Origin: Flavobacterium sp. SM15
Lineage (GTDB): Bacteria > Bacteroidota > Bacteroidia > Flavobacteriales > Flavobacteriaceae
Reading direction: 5' to 3'
NCBI RefSeq assembly: GCF_022012335.1
Contig: NZ_JAKLTO010000003.1
Coordinates: 372,001 to 436,000, forward strand
Length of the DNA stretch: 64,000 nucleotides
In this document: piece by piece, positions 9,950 through 19,055 of the stretch
Layout: each line of letters opens with the position of its first letter
Numbering within the stretch: the stretch's first letter is position 1
Position numbers and translations under genes: made by a program
The notes under the pieces: generated by a model
What the model saw: the letters and a program-made list of their open reading frames with translations, nothing else
What the model was told of the DNA's origin: nothing
Databases searched by the model: none

Positions 9950-10264
9950 CTATAATACTTGATTAGATTTTTTAGAAATTCTCACTTTCTTATCCCCTTC
10001 AACTTTAACCCCTACTCTAGTCGCAGACTTAGTTTTAGGATCGATTAAAGCGATGTTAGAAATATGAATAGGAGCTTCTTTTTTCACGATACCACCTTGA
10101 GGGTTTTTAGCACTTGGCTTAGTGTGTTTCGACACCATGTTCACCCCTTCAACTACCGCTTTATTTTTCTCGCGAAGAACACGTAAAACTTTACCTTCAG
10201 CACCTTTATGGTCACCTGCGATAACTTTTACCACGTCTCCTGATTTGATTTTTAGCTTTATCAT
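9950..10264 (-). CDS. rplX: 50S ribosomal protein L24
   Basis: Assembly-initiator protein of the large subunit. 104 residues: KOW motif at the N-terminus ([20 protein letters not shown]), [10 protein letters not shown] and the segment [19 protein letters not shown]. 2 nt before rplE, 12 nt after rplN. Confidence 0.98.
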   Translation of the reverse strand: MIKLKIKSGDVVKVIAGDHKGAEGKVLRVLREKNKAVVEGVNMVSKHTKPSAKNPQGGIVKKEAPIHISNIALIDPKTKSATRVGVKVEGDKKVRISKKSNQVL

Positions 10265-10276
10265 TGTCTTAACGAA

Positions 10277-10645
10277 TTAAAGCACTTCTGGTGCTAATGA
10301 TACAATTTTCATGAATTGTTTTTCACGAAGTTCTCTTGCTACCGGACCAAAAACACGAGTTCCTCTCATTTCACCTGCAGCGTTCAACAACACACATGCG
10401 TTATCGTCGAAACGGATGTAAGATCCATCAGCTCTTCTCACTTCTTTTTTAGTACGTACAACAACTGCAGTAGATACCGCTCCTTTTTTCACGTTTCCGT
10501 TCGGAGTTGCATCTTTAATCGCTACTACAATTTTATCTCCAACAGAGGCATAACGACGTTTCGTTCCTCCTAAAACACGAATGGTCAAAACTTCTTTTGC
10601 TCCCGTGTTATCTGCTACTTTTAATCTCGATTCCTGTTGTACCAT
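10277..10645 (-). CDS. rplN: 50S ribosomal protein L14
   Basis: Large-subunit interface protein that bridges to 16S rRNA. 122 residues with [40 protein letters not shown] and [20 protein letters not shown]. Gap of 2 nt after rpsQ. Confidence 0.98.
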   Translation of the reverse strand: MVQQESRLKVADNTGAKEVLTIRVLGGTKRRYASVGDKIVVAIKDATPNGNVKKGAVSTAVVVRTKKEVRRADGSYIRFDDNACVLLNAAGEMRGTRVFGPVARELREKQFMKIVSLAPEVL

Positions 10646-10647
10646 AA

Positions 10648-10905
10648 TTACTTCGCTCTTTCAATGATTTCAACTAATCTCCAACATTTTGACTTAGACA
10701 TAGGTCGTGTTTCCATGATCTTTACCGTATCGCCGATGTTGCAATCGTTTGTTTCGTCGTGTGCTACATATTTCTTAGTTTTCAACACGAACTTACCGTA
10801 TAATGGGTGTTTTACTCTTCTTGTTTCAGAAACAACAATAGATTTTTCCATTTTGTTGCTAGTAACAACACCAATTCTCTCTTTTCTTAAATTTCTTTTT
10901 TCCAT
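10648..10905 (-). CDS. rpsQ: 30S ribosomal protein S17
   Basis: Primary 16S rRNA-binding OB-fold protein. 85 residues: [39 protein letters not shown], then [20 protein letters not shown]. Follows rpmC by 17 nt. Confidence 0.98.
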   Translation of the reverse strand: MEKRNLRKERIGVVTSNKMEKSIVVSETRRVKHPLYGKFVLKTKKYVAHDETNDCNIGDTVKIMETRPMSKSKCWRLVEIIERAK

Positions 10906-10922
10906 CTTTCAGCAGAATACAA

Positions 10923-11114
10923 TTATTGTAACTCTCTTTTGCTTAACTCAGTAGCAACTCTAGCGATTGATCTTCTCACAGCTCTTAACTGTAAAGGATT
11001 CTCAATTGGAGAAATTGCGTGAGCGTTTTTTAGGTCGGTATAAGTCTTTCTTAACTGACTAAGTTGTCCTTGTAACTCAGCTGCAGACAGATTTTTAATT
11101 TCTGATTGTTTCAT
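10923..11114 (-). CDS. rpmC: 50S ribosomal protein L29
   Basis: Small two-helix protein at the exit tunnel, part of the docking site for SRP and trigger factor. 63 residues: MKQSEIKNLSAAELQGQLSQ then NPLQLRAVRRSIARVATELS, typical. Gap of 12 nt after rplP. Confidence 0.97.
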   Translation of the reverse strand: MKQSEIKNLSAAELQGQLSQLRKTYTDLKNAHAISPIENPLQLRAVRRSIARVATELSKRELQ

Positions 11115-11126
11115 AATGCTTTTTTA

Positions 11127-11546
11127 TTATGCTTCGAAATCTCTAGCAACGATAAACTTGGTTTTAACTGGAAGTTTTTGTGCTGCAAGACGTAATGCCT
11201 CTTTTGCAACTGCGATTGGCACTCCACCAACCTCAAACATGATTCTTCCTGGTTTTACAACAGCAGCCCAGTATTCAACTGCACCTTTACCTTTACCCAT
11301 ACGTACTTCAAGAGGTTTTTTGGTGATTGGCTTATCTGGGAAGATTTTGATCCACAATTGTCCTTCACGCTTCATGTAACGTGTTGCAGCGATACGAGCC
11401 GCCTCAATTTGACGAGAAGTAATGAATGAATAATCTAAAGATTTAATACCAAACATTCCATTTGAAAGTTCGTGACCTCTTTGAGACACCCCTTTCATTT
11501 TACCTTTCTGTACCTTACGGTATTTTGTTCTTTTAGGCTGTAACAT
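11127..11546 (-). CDS. rplP: 50S ribosomal protein L16
   Basis: Large-subunit protein near the A site. 139 residues: [60 protein letters not shown], all L16 hallmarks. Between rpsC and rpmC. Confidence 0.98.
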   Translation of the reverse strand: MLQPKRTKYRKVQKGKMKGVSQRGHELSNGMFGIKSLDYSFITSRQIEAARIAATRYMKREGQLWIKIFPDKPITKKPLEVRMGKGKGAVEYWAAVVKPGRIMFEVGGVPIAVAKEALRLAAQKLPVKTKFIVARDFEA

Positions 11547-11564
11547 TTTTCTTTAGTTTAAAAA

Positions 11565-12299
11565 TTACTTTCTTTTGCGTTGGTTTGGTTTACCATTCCC
11601 TTTTGGAGAATGAGAAGATCCTGAAGGTTTAGATTGTTTTTTATCCATACCTACTAACGGAGAAAGATCTCTTTTTCCGTAAACTTCACCTTTCATGATC
11701 CACACTTTGATACCCATTCTACCGTAAGTAGTATGTGCTTCAGCAAGTGAATAATCAATATCAGCTCTGAAAGTTGATAGAGGAATACGTCCTTCTTTGA
11801 ACATTTCAGAACGTGCCATTTCAGCACCGTTCAAACGACCAGAAATCATAACTTTGATACCTTCTGCGTTCATACGCATAGCAGCAGCAATAGCCATTTT
11901 AATTGCACGACGGTATGAAATACGACTTTCAATCTGACGAGCAATACTTGTACCTACTAAGTAAGCATCAAGCTCAGGTCTTTTAATTTCAAAGATGTTA
12001 ATTTGAACCTCTTTGTCAGTAATTTTCTTAAGTTCTTCTTTCAACTTGTCTACCTCTTGACCACCTTTCCCGATAATGATACCTGGACGAGCAGTAGTGA
12101 TAGTAACGGTTACAAGTTTCAAAGTTCTCTCGATGATTACTTTAGAAACACTAGCTTTTGATAAACGAGCATGGATATACTTACGGATTTTAGCATCTTC
12201 TGCCAATTTATCACCGTAGTCATTTCCACCGTACCAGTTTGAGTCCCATCCTCTGATGATCCCAAGGCGATTTCCGATTGGATTTGTCTTTTGTCCCAT
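11565..12299 (-). CDS. rpsC: 30S ribosomal protein S3
   Basis: mRNA entry-channel protein with helicase role. 244 residues: N-terminal [22 protein letters not shown] type II domain with [21 protein letters not shown]-terminal domain ending in a basic tail ([14 protein letters not shown]) longer than in E. coli (233 residues). Gap of 8 nt after rplV. Confidence 0.98.
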   Translation of the reverse strand: MGQKTNPIGNRLGIIRGWDSNWYGGNDYGDKLAEDAKIRKYIHARLSKASVSKVIIERTLKLVTVTITTARPGIIIGKGGQEVDKLKEELKKITDKEVQINIFEIKRPELDAYLVGTSIARQIESRISYRRAIKMAIAAAMRMNAEGIKVMISGRLNGAEMARSEMFKEGRIPLSTFRADIDYSLAEAHTTYGRMGIKVWIMKGEVYGKRDLSPLVGMDKKQSKPSGSSHSPKGNGKPNQRKRK

Positions 12300-12307
12300 A
12301 CTGCTTA

Positions 12308-12718
12308 TTAATTGCTTTGTGTGTTATTAATATCTCCTAACACGATTGTTACGTGGTTAGAACGTTTTCTGATTCTGTGTGCGCGACCTTGTGGAGCCGG
12401 ACGAAGTCTTTTCAACATCATACCGCCGTCTACACGGATCTCTTTTACAAATAAGCCTGCTTCCTCCATGTTAGCCTCTGCGTTTTTCGCTTGCCAGTTA
12501 GCAATAGCGGATAACAACAATTTCTCTAACTTACGAGAAGCTTCTTTTGAACTAAATCTTAATATGTTAAGAGCTTTTTCAACTTTCTGACCTCTTACTA
12601 AATCTGCTACTAAGCGCATTTTTCTAGGTGAAGTTGGGCAGTTATTCAGCTTAGCAACAGCAACCTGCTTCTTAGCTTCTTTAACCTGCTCGGCTCTTTC
12701 TCTTTTACGAACTCCCAT
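12308..12718 (-). CDS. rplV: 50S ribosomal protein L22
   Basis: Lines the nascent-peptide tunnel. 136 residues; a charged N-terminal extension, then [20 protein letters not shown] and the tunnel-loop region [20 protein letters not shown]; no deletion is visible at the loop where macrolide resistance changes occur. Confidence 0.98.
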   Translation of the reverse strand: MGVRKRERAEQVKEAKKQVAVAKLNNCPTSPRKMRLVADLVRGQKVEKALNILRFSSKEASRKLEKLLLSAIANWQAKNAEANMEEAGLFVKEIRVDGGMMLKRLRPAPQGRAHRIRKRSNHVTIVLGDINNTQSN

Positions 12719-12727
12719 AGCTTCTTA

Positions 12728-13006
12728 TTATTTTTTACCTTTATTTTTAGCTCCAGCATGACCTCTAAAAGATCTTGTTGGCGAAAACTCTCCTAATTTA
12801 TGACCTACCATGTTTTCTGTAACGTAAACAGGTACAAATTGACGACCGTTGTGTACTGCGATAGTCTGTCCAACGAAATCCGGAGTAATCATAGAAGCTC
12901 GAGACCAAGTCTTAACCACTCCTTTGTTACCTTTTTCGATATTTTCCTGAACTTTCTTCTCTAACTTAAAGTGTACGAAAGGTCCTTTTTTTAATGAACG
13001 TGCCAT
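12728..13006 (-). CDS. rpsS: 30S ribosomal protein S19
   Basis: Head protein that pairs with S13. 92 residues: [59 protein letters not shown]. Gap of 10 nt after rplB. Confidence 0.98.
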   Translation of the reverse strand: MARSLKKGPFVHFKLEKKVQENIEKGNKGVVKTWSRASMITPDFVGQTIAVHNGRQFVPVYVTENMVGHKLGEFSPTRSFRGHAGAKNKGKK

Positions 13007-13016
13007 ATCTTACTTA

Positions 13017-13841
13017 TTATTTCTTTCTACGTTCTACGATATACTTATTACTCGGGTTAACTTTAGAACGAGTTCTATAACCTTTAGCAGGTAAACCTTT
13101 TCTTGAACGTGGGTGACCTCCAGAAGAGCGTCCTTCTCCACCTCCCATTGGGTGATCAACAGGGTTCATTGCTACCGGTCTAGTTCTTGGTCTTCTACCT
13201 AACCATCTAGATCTACCAGCTTTACCTGATACAACTAACTGGTGATCTGAGTTAGAAACCGCTCCAATAGTTGCAGAACAAGTAAGCAAGATTAATCTTG
13301 TCTCCCCTGAAGGCATTTTAATTGTAGCATATTTTCCATCTCTCGCCATTAACTGAGCAAAAGTTCCAGCCGAACGAGCGATAACAGCTCCTTGACCTGG
13401 TCTTAACTCGATACAAGAAATAACAGTTCCTAGAGGAATTTTACTTAAAGGCAAAGTGTTACCAATTTCTGGAGCCGCTTCAGGACCAGAAACTACAGTT
13501 TGTCCTACTTGTAAACCATTCTGAGCGATGATATACGTTTTAGCACCATCTGCATAGTGCAATAACGAAATAAATGCGGAACGGTTTGGATCGTACTCGA
13601 TAGTTTTCACTGTAGCAGGAACTCCTACTTTAGTTCTTTTGAAATCTACTAAACGGTACTTTTGTTTGTGACCACCACCTGTGTAGCGCATGGTCATCTT
13701 TCCTTGACTATTTCTACCTCCAGAGTTTTTTTTCGGTGCGATCAATGAACGCTCCGGCTTGTCAGTTGTAATAGTGTCAAAGCTATTTACAACTCTAAAA
13801 CGCTGACCCGGGGTAATAGGTTTTAATTTTCTAACTGACAT
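13017..13841 (-). CDS. rplB: 50S ribosomal protein L2
   Basis: Essential for subunit association and peptidyl-transferase centre assembly. 274 residues; [40 protein letters not shown], and the highly conserved loop [18 protein letters not shown], which holds the His equivalent to E. coli His229. Gap of 6 nt after rplW. Confidence 0.98.
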   Translation of the reverse strand: MSVRKLKPITPGQRFRVVNSFDTITTDKPERSLIAPKKNSGGRNSQGKMTMRYTGGGHKQKYRLVDFKRTKVGVPATVKTIEYDPNRSAFISLLHYADGAKTYIIAQNGLQVGQTVVSGPEAAPEIGNTLPLSKIPLGTVISCIELRPGQGAVIARSAGTFAQLMARDGKYATIKMPSGETRLILLTCSATIGAVSNSDHQLVVSGKAGRSRWLGRRPRTRPVAMNPVDHPMGGGEGRSSGGHPRSRKGLPAKGYRTRSKVNPSNKYIVERRKK

Positions 13842-13847
13842 TTTCTA

Positions 13848-14138
13848 TTAGATATTAGTATAAAAATCTATTGTTTCTCCTTCTTGTACTTGCACTACTG
13901 CTTTTTTATAAGCATTAGTCTTTCCACTGATTAAACCACTCTTAGTGTATTTAACCGATCTATCAGCTCTGTAATTCATTGTATTAACAGCAACTACATT
14001 CACACCAAAAGTAGCCTCAACAGCATTTTTGATTTGGATTTTGTTTGCTTTTTTGTCAACAACGAAACCAAAGCGGTTGAAAGTTTCTCCCTCTTTGGTA
14101 ATTTTTTCAGTAATGATAGGTTTAATTATGATACTCAT
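13848..14138 (-). CDS. rplW: 50S ribosomal protein L23
   Basis: Exit-tunnel protein that docks trigger factor and SRP. 96 residues: MSIIIKPIITEKITKEGE, KIQIKNAVEATFGVNVVAVN, then the YTKSGLISGKTNAYKKAVV segment; ends in a Bacteroidota-type acidic/aromatic tail. Gap of 7 nt after rplD. Confidence 0.97.
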   Translation of the reverse strand: MSIIIKPIITEKITKEGETFNRFGFVVDKKANKIQIKNAVEATFGVNVVAVNTMNYRADRSVKYTKSGLISGKTNAYKKAVVQVQEGETIDFYTNI

Positions 14139-14145
14139 AGCCCTA

Positions 14146-14775
14146 TTATTTGCTTAAATTTTCTACAATTCCTTCTACCGAACCTTCTAAAAGCACTAAA
14201 CTATTTGCATTCAAAATTGCGTAAGTGCTTAATTCTGAAGAAGTTACAACATTAGAAGCCTTTAAATTGCGTGACGACAAATATACATTTTTATTTGTAT
14301 CACCCAACACGAATAAAGATTTTTTGTTTTCTAACCCTAAAGCTTTCAATACGTTAATGAAATTTTTAGTGTTTGGAGTTTCAAAGTTGAAGTCCTCAAG
14401 AACTACTAAATTTGATTCTTTCATCTTTAAAGAGAAAGCTGATTTACGAGCCAATCTTTTTAAAGTTTTATTCAATTTGAAAGAATAACTTCTTGGTCTT
14501 GGACCAAAAACTGTACCTCCACCTTTAAACAAAGGATTCTTAACAGAACCAGCACGAGCTGTACCTGTTCCTTTTTGTTTTTTAATCTTACGCGTACTTC
14601 CGGTCACTTCAGCTCTTTCTTTAGCTTTGTGTGTACCTTGTCTTTGATTTGCTAAGTATTGCTTAACATCAAGATATACAGCGTGATTATTAGGCTCAAT
14701 TGCGAATACTGAGTCAGCAAGTTGTACTTTACGACCAGTATCTTTTCCGTTGATATCTAATACTTTTACTTCCAT
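14146..14775 (-). CDS. rplD: 50S ribosomal protein L4
   Basis: Exit-tunnel protein; in E. coli also the S10 operon autoregulator. 209 residues with the extended tunnel loop KIKKQKGTGTARAGSVKNP and GGGTVFGPRPRSYSFKLNK. Its ATG overlaps the rplC stop by 1 nt (TAATG arrangement), so translation is coupled. Confidence 0.98.
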   Translation of the reverse strand: MEVKVLDINGKDTGRKVQLADSVFAIEPNNHAVYLDVKQYLANQRQGTHKAKERAEVTGSTRKIKKQKGTGTARAGSVKNPLFKGGGTVFGPRPRSYSFKLNKTLKRLARKSAFSLKMKESNLVVLEDFNFETPNTKNFINVLKALGLENKKSLFVLGDTNKNVYLSSRNLKASNVVTSSELSTYAILNANSLVLLEGSVEGIVENLSK

Positions 14776-15392
14776 TACTTCTGAATGATTACGTAAGAGT
14801 TTTTGTGCCCAGGAATCGCTCCTTTAACCACAAGTAGGTTCTTATCAGCCACTACTTTTAAAACTCTAAGGTTTTGAACTGTTACATTTTCTCCTCCTGT
14901 TCTTCCCGCCATACGCATTCCTTTGAATACTCTTGATGGATAAGACGATGCTCCAACAGAACCTGGCGCTCTCAAACGGTTGTGCTGACCGTGAGTTGCT
15001 TGTCCAACCCCACCAAAACCGTGACGCTTAACAACCCCTTGGAAACCTTTACCTTTTGATACTCCCACCACATCAACGAATTCGCCTTCAGCAAATACAT
15101 CAACCGTGATAACATCACCTAATTTGTGCTCAGTTACAAAATCCTGGAATTCAACGACTTTCTTTTTAGCAACAGTACCCGCTTTTTTAAAGTGACCTAA
15201 CTCAGCTTTAGTAGCGTGTTTTTCTGTTTTGTCATCGAAACCAAGTTGTAACGCTTCATACCCGTCAACCTCATTGGTTCTGACTTGGGTAACGACACAT
15301 GGACCTGCTTCAATTACAGTACAAGGAATATTTTTCCCGTTCTCATCGAATAAGCTGGTCATGCCGATTTTTCTTCCAATTAACCCAGACAT
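14775..15392 (-). CDS. rplC: 50S ribosomal protein L3
   Basis: Early assembly protein reaching the peptidyl-transferase centre. 205 residues: [59 protein letters not shown] and [20 protein letters not shown]. First gene behind the internal promoter/inverted repeat at 15442-15484 and 115 nt after rpsJ, the longest gap in the S10 part. Confidence 0.98.
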   Translation of the reverse strand: MSGLIGRKIGMTSLFDENGKNIPCTVIEAGPCVVTQVRTNEVDGYEALQLGFDDKTEKHATKAELGHFKKAGTVAKKKVVEFQDFVTEHKLGDVITVDVFAEGEFVDVVGVSKGKGFQGVVKRHGFGGVGQATHGQHNRLRAPGSVGASSYPSRVFKGMRMAGRTGGENVTVQNLRVLKVVADKNLLVVKGAIPGHKNSYVIIQK

Positions 15393-15441
15393 ATAAACTA
15401 TTTATTAATAAATTATAAAAAATTCTCTTTTTTTGAGTGCG

Positions 15442-15471
15442 CAAAAGTAGGCATTATGTTTTGAATATCAA
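15442..15471 (-). promoter_or_regulatory. Internal consensus promoter for rplC onward
   Basis: Minus strand reads TTG (15469-15471), 19 nt, TACTTTTG (15442-15449), a perfect match to the Bacteroidota promoter. Start point predicted near 15435, ~43 nt before rplC. It is almost wholly inside the perfect inverted repeat 15448-15484. Confidence 0.75.
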
Positions 15472-15484
15472 AACATAATGCCTA
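15448..15484. repeat. Perfect 17-bp inverted repeat between rpsJ and rplC
   Basis: Arms 15448-15464 and 15468-15484 are exact complements (TAGGCATTATGTTTTGA and its reverse complement) around ATA. It spans the -33 to -7 interval of the rplC promoter. In read-through RNA from rpsJ it would form a 17-bp hairpin followed by CTTTTGCG, a poor terminator; as DNA it could be a protein-binding dyad. Confidence 0.9.
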
Positions 15485-15507
15485 AATACTTTAAAATGCG
15501 TGATTTA

Positions 15508-15813
15508 TCACACTTTGATCTCTACTTCAACTCCACTAGGAAGCTCCAATTTCATTAGAGCGTCGATAGTTTTTGAAGAAGAAGAATAGATATCCAAAAG
15601 TCTTTTGTATGAACTCACTTCAAATTGCTCTCTTGATTTTTTGTTTACGTGCGGAGAACGCAAAACAGTGAAAATCTTTTTGTGAGTAGGTAATGGAATA
15701 GGCCCTGTTACCACTGCACCTGTACTTTTTACAGTTTTTACGATTTTTTCTGCTGATTTATCAACCAACATATGATCGTAAGATTTTAATTTTATTCTGA
15801 TCTTTTGACTCAT
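15508..15813 (-). CDS. rpsJ: 30S ribosomal protein S10 (NusE)
   Basis: Head protein and, as NusE, a transcription antitermination partner of NusB. 101 residues: [60 protein letters not shown]. 11 nt after fusA, so here S10 belongs to the str transcript and is separated from rplC by a promoter. Confidence 0.98.
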   Translation of the reverse strand: MSQKIRIKLKSYDHMLVDKSAEKIVKTVKSTGAVVTGPIPLPTHKKIFTVLRSPHVNKKSREQFEVSSYKRLLDIYSSSSKTIDALMKLELPSGVEVEIKV

Positions 15814-15824
15814 CTTGATAAAAA

Positions 15825-17981
15825 TTAAGCGTTACCTTTTGCTTTTTTAATTACTTCATCGGAAATGTTCGATGGCGTTTGCTCATAGTGCGAGAATTCC
15901 ATAGTAGAAGTTGCACGACCCGATGACAATGTTCTCAATGTAGTTACATAACCAAACATTTCAGAAAGTGGCACGTTTGCTTTAATAGTTTTTGCACCAT
16001 TTCTGTCACCCATGTCGTTAACTTGTCCTCTACGACGGTTCAAATCACCTACGATATCACCCATGTTTTCTTCCGGAGTAATAACTTCGATTTTCATGAT
16101 TGGCTCTAAGATTACAGCTCCAGCAGCTTTCGCAACTTCTTTGTAACCCATTTTTGCTGCCAATTCGAACGAAAGTGCATCCGAATCCACCGCGTGGTAA
16201 GAACCATCCAATAAAGTAACTTTCAAGCTATCAACCACATAACCTGCCAAAGGACCCGTTTTCATTGCTTCGCGGAAACCTTTTTCAACTGCAGGGATAT
16301 ATTCTTTAGGAACGTTACCACCTTTTACTTCATTCACAAACTGTAATCCCACAGCTGGCTTACCATCAACAGCTTCTGCCGGCTCTAAACGGAAAACGAT
16401 ATCCCCGAATTTACCACGACCACCAGACTGTTTCTTGTACACCTCTCTGTGTTGTGCAGATTTTGTAAATGCCTCTTTGTACTCAACCTGAGGTTCACCT
16501 TGGTTAACTTCCACTTTGAACTCACGTTTCATACGGTCTACTAAGATATCTAAGTGAAGCTCACCCATACCTGAGATAATCGTTTGACCTGAAGCCTCAT
16601 CTGTTCTAACAGTAAACGTTGGATCCTCTTCAGCTAATTTCGCTAAAGCCATACCCATTTTATCTACGTCAGCTTTTGTTTTAGGCTCGATCGCGATACC
16701 AATTACCGGATCAGGGAATTTCATCGACTCAAGAATAATTGGATGTTTTTCATCACACATTGTATCCCCAGTCTTGATATCTTTAAATCCTACTGCCGCT
16801 CCAATATCTCCAGCCTCGATGTATTCGATCGGATTTTGTTTGTTCGCGTGCATTTGATAGATACGAGAAATACGCTCTTTGTTTCCTGAACGAGTATTCA
16901 AGATATAAGAACCTGCATCTAAACGACCAGAATAAGCACGGAAGAACGCCAAACGACCAACATAAGGGTCAGTAGCAATCTTAAATGCTAAAGCCGCGAA
17001 AGGCTCTTTTACATCTGGACGACGTAAGATTTTAGTTTGATCTTCCTCTAACAAATCAGCATCATCAGGATGGATACCTTCGATACCTTCTTTATCTAAA
17101 GGAGACGGTAAATATTTACAAACCGCATCCAACATGAACTGAACTCCTTTGTTTTTGAAAGAAGAACCAGCAATCATAGGGATGATCGCCATGTCGATAG
17201 TAGCAGCTCTTAATGCAGCGTTGATTTCGTCCTCAGTGATTGAGTTCTCATCTTCCATGTATTTGTCAAGTAGATTCTCATCGTACTCAGCAACCGCTTC
17301 AATTAAGATCGATCTGTATTCTTTAACTTCAGCCACCATATCAGCAGGAATGTCTACGATATCAAAAGTCGCCCCTTGAGTAGCATCATGCCATACGATC
17401 GCTTGGTTTTTTACTAAGTCTACAACTCCTTTGAAGTCATTTTCTTCACCGATTGGTAAAGTAATCGCCACCGCGTTAGATTTTAACATATCTCTAACCT
17501 GCTGACAAACGTTTAAGAAGTTAGAACCCTGACGGTCCATTTTGTTTACGAATCCCATACGAGGAACTCTGTATTGGTCTGCTAATCTCCAGTTGGTTTC
17601 TGATTGAGGCTCTACACCGTCAACAGCAGAAAACAAGAATACTAAACCATCCAATACACGCAACGAACGGTTTACCTCAACTGTAAAGTCAACGTGTCCC
17701 GGGGTATCGATAATGTTAAAGTGGTACGGTTTAGATTCCGGAGTTAATTTACCTTGCTCTGTTGGAAAGCTCCACTCACAAGTTGTCGCTGCAGAAGTAA
17801 TGGTAATACCTCTTTCCTGCTCTTGCGCCATCCAGTCCATGGTTGCAGCACCATCGTGCACTTCACCAATCTTGTGTGATTTTCCAGTATAAAATAAGAT
17901 ACGCTCTGTTGTTGTTGTTTTACCAGCATCAATGTGAGCAGCAATACCTATGTTTCTTGTGAATTTTAAATCTCTAGCCAT
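15825..17981 (-). CDS. fusA: Elongation factor G
   Basis: GTPase that drives translocation and, with RRF, ribosome recycling. 718 residues. G domain with P-loop [12 protein letters not shown] (15-26), [12 protein letters not shown] and NKMDR; later domains with [18 protein letters not shown] and the domain IV segment [18 protein letters not shown]-terminus with [20 protein letters not shown]. 10 nt after rpsG. No tuf gene follows it, unlike the E. coli str operon. Confidence 0.98.
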   Translation of the reverse strand: MARDLKFTRNIGIAAHIDAGKTTTTERILFYTGKSHKIGEVHDGAATMDWMAQEQERGITITSAATTCEWSFPTEQGKLTPESKPYHFNIIDTPGHVDFTVEVNRSLRVLDGLVFLFSAVDGVEPQSETNWRLADQYRVPRMGFVNKMDRQGSNFLNVCQQVRDMLKSNAVAITLPIGEENDFKGVVDLVKNQAIVWHDATQGATFDIVDIPADMVAEVKEYRSILIEAVAEYDENLLDKYMEDENSITEDEINAALRAATIDMAIIPMIAGSSFKNKGVQFMLDAVCKYLPSPLDKEGIEGIHPDDADLLEEDQTKILRRPDVKEPFAALAFKIATDPYVGRLAFFRAYSGRLDAGSYILNTRSGNKERISRIYQMHANKQNPIEYIEAGDIGAAVGFKDIKTGDTMCDEKHPIILESMKFPDPVIGIAIEPKTKADVDKMGMALAKLAEEDPTFTVRTDEASGQTIISGMGELHLDILVDRMKREFKVEVNQGEPQVEYKEAFTKSAQHREVYKKQSGGRGKFGDIVFRLEPAEAVDGKPAVGLQFVNEVKGGNVPKEYIPAVEKGFREAMKTGPLAGYVVDSLKVTLLDGSYHAVDSDALSFELAAKMGYKEVAKAAGAVILEPIMKIEVITPEENMGDIVGDLNRRRGQVNDMGDRNGAKTIKANVPLSEMFGYVTTLRTLSSGRATSTMEFSHYEQTPSNISDEVIKKAKGNA

Positions 17982-17991
17982 TTCTTATGAA

Positions 17992-18468
17992 TTAAAATCT
18001 AAAGTGAGAGAATGCTTTATTAGCATCTGCCATCTTGTGAGTATCCATTCTTTTCTTAACAGCCGCTCCTTCTTCTTTAGCCGCAGCTAAGATTTCAGAA
18101 GCAAGTTTTCCTGCCATAGATTTTTCATTTCTTCTTCTTGCATACAAAATCATCCATTTCATAGAATAAGAAATTTTTCTATCTGGACGAATTTGCATTG
18201 GGATCTGGAACGTAGCTCCACCCACACGACGTGAACGAACTTCTACGTGAGGCATAACATTTGTTAATGCATCTTTCCAAATTTCTAAAGCAGATTTCTC
18301 TGCATCTTGCTTTTTAGCCTCTACAATGTCTAATGCATCATAAAAAACTTTAAAAGCTGTTGATTTCTTACCGTCCCACATTAAGTTGTTTACAAAACGT
18401 GTTACTAACTGATCGTTAAATTTCGGATCCGGTAAAAGGGGTCTTTTCTTGGCCGCTCTTTTTCTCAT
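17992..18468 (-). CDS. rpsG: 30S ribosomal protein S7
   Basis: Primary head-nucleating protein; in E. coli the str-operon repressor. 158 residues: [59 protein letters not shown]. 23 nt after rpsL. Confidence 0.98.
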   Translation of the reverse strand: MRKRAAKKRPLLPDPKFNDQLVTRFVNNLMWDGKKSTAFKVFYDALDIVEAKKQDAEKSALEIWKDALTNVMPHVEVRSRRVGGATFQIPMQIRPDRKISYSMKWMILYARRRNEKSMAGKLASEILAAAKEEGAAVKKRMDTHKMADANKAFSHFRF

Positions 18469-18491
18469 GTCTTTTTCTTAAAAGTTAAAAA

Positions 18492-18875
18492 TTACTTTTT
18501 AGCGTCTTTAGGTCGTTTAGCACCATATTTAGATCTTCTTTGTGTTCTACCGTTAACTCCGGCAGTATCCAAAGCACCACGTACGATGTGGTATCTAACA
18601 CCTGGTAAATCTTTTACCCTTCCGCCTCTAACTAATACTATCGAGTGCTCTTGTAGATTGTGTCCTTCTCCTGGGATGTAAGCATTCACTTCATTACCAT
18701 TGGTCAAACGCACACGCGCAACTTTACGCATTGCAGAGTTTGGTTTCTTTGGTGTAGTAGTGTAAACACGCGTACAAACTCCTCTTCTTTGTGGACAAGA
18801 ATCTAAAGCAGCCGATTTACTCTTCTTAGTTACCTGGGCTCTCCCTGTTCTTACTAATTGTTGAATTGTTGGCAT
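18492..18875 (-). CDS. rpsL: 30S ribosomal protein S12
   Basis: Decoding-centre protein and streptomycin target. The ATG at 18875 gives the standard start [14 protein letters not shown] and 127 residues; a longer in-frame reading upstream to 18950 runs through the promoter and is rejected. [10 protein letters not shown] and [16 protein letters not shown] carry Lys at both classical streptomycin-resistance positions, i.e. wild-type. First gene of the superoperon. Confidence 0.98.
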   Translation of the reverse strand: MPTIQQLVRTGRAQVTKKSKSAALDSCPQRRGVCTRVYTTTPKKPNSAMRKVARVRLTNGNEVNAYIPGEGHNLQEHSIVLVRGGRVKDLPGVRYHIVRGALDTAGVNGRTQRRSKYGAKRPKDAKK

Positions 18876-18927
18876 AATGTTTAATAAAATTACTAACGTT
18901 ATTAATTCCCGACACTTTTCGGGGCTG

Positions 18928-18957
18928 CAAATGTAGAAATTAATTTTCAAAAAACAA
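18928..18957 (-). promoter_or_regulatory. Promoter of the str-S10 superoperon
   Basis: Minus strand: TTG (18955-18957), 19 nt, TACATTTG (18928-18935), perfect consensus. The predicted start near 18921 gives a ~46-nt leader that begins with a short hairpin (CCCGA/TCGGG arms, 18908-18923). Confidence 0.8.
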
Positions 18958-19055
18958 ACCCTAAATATTTAATTTTCAACACAATTCTATATTCAACAAA
19001 AATCACATATTCAAAAACCATTTTTTACGTTATTTTTACCAAAAGATTTTCCCGC

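Noticed and set aside
15448..15484. Inverted repeat read as an ordinary rho-independent terminator after rpsJ
   Set aside because: The hairpin is followed by CTTTTGCGC rather than a T tract, and a perfect promoter overlaps it; kept as a regulatory dyad instead.
18492..18950. Longer S12 reading starting at 18950
   Set aside because: The extra 25 residues run through the promoter and leader and do not belong to S12; MPTIQQL at 18875 is the family start.
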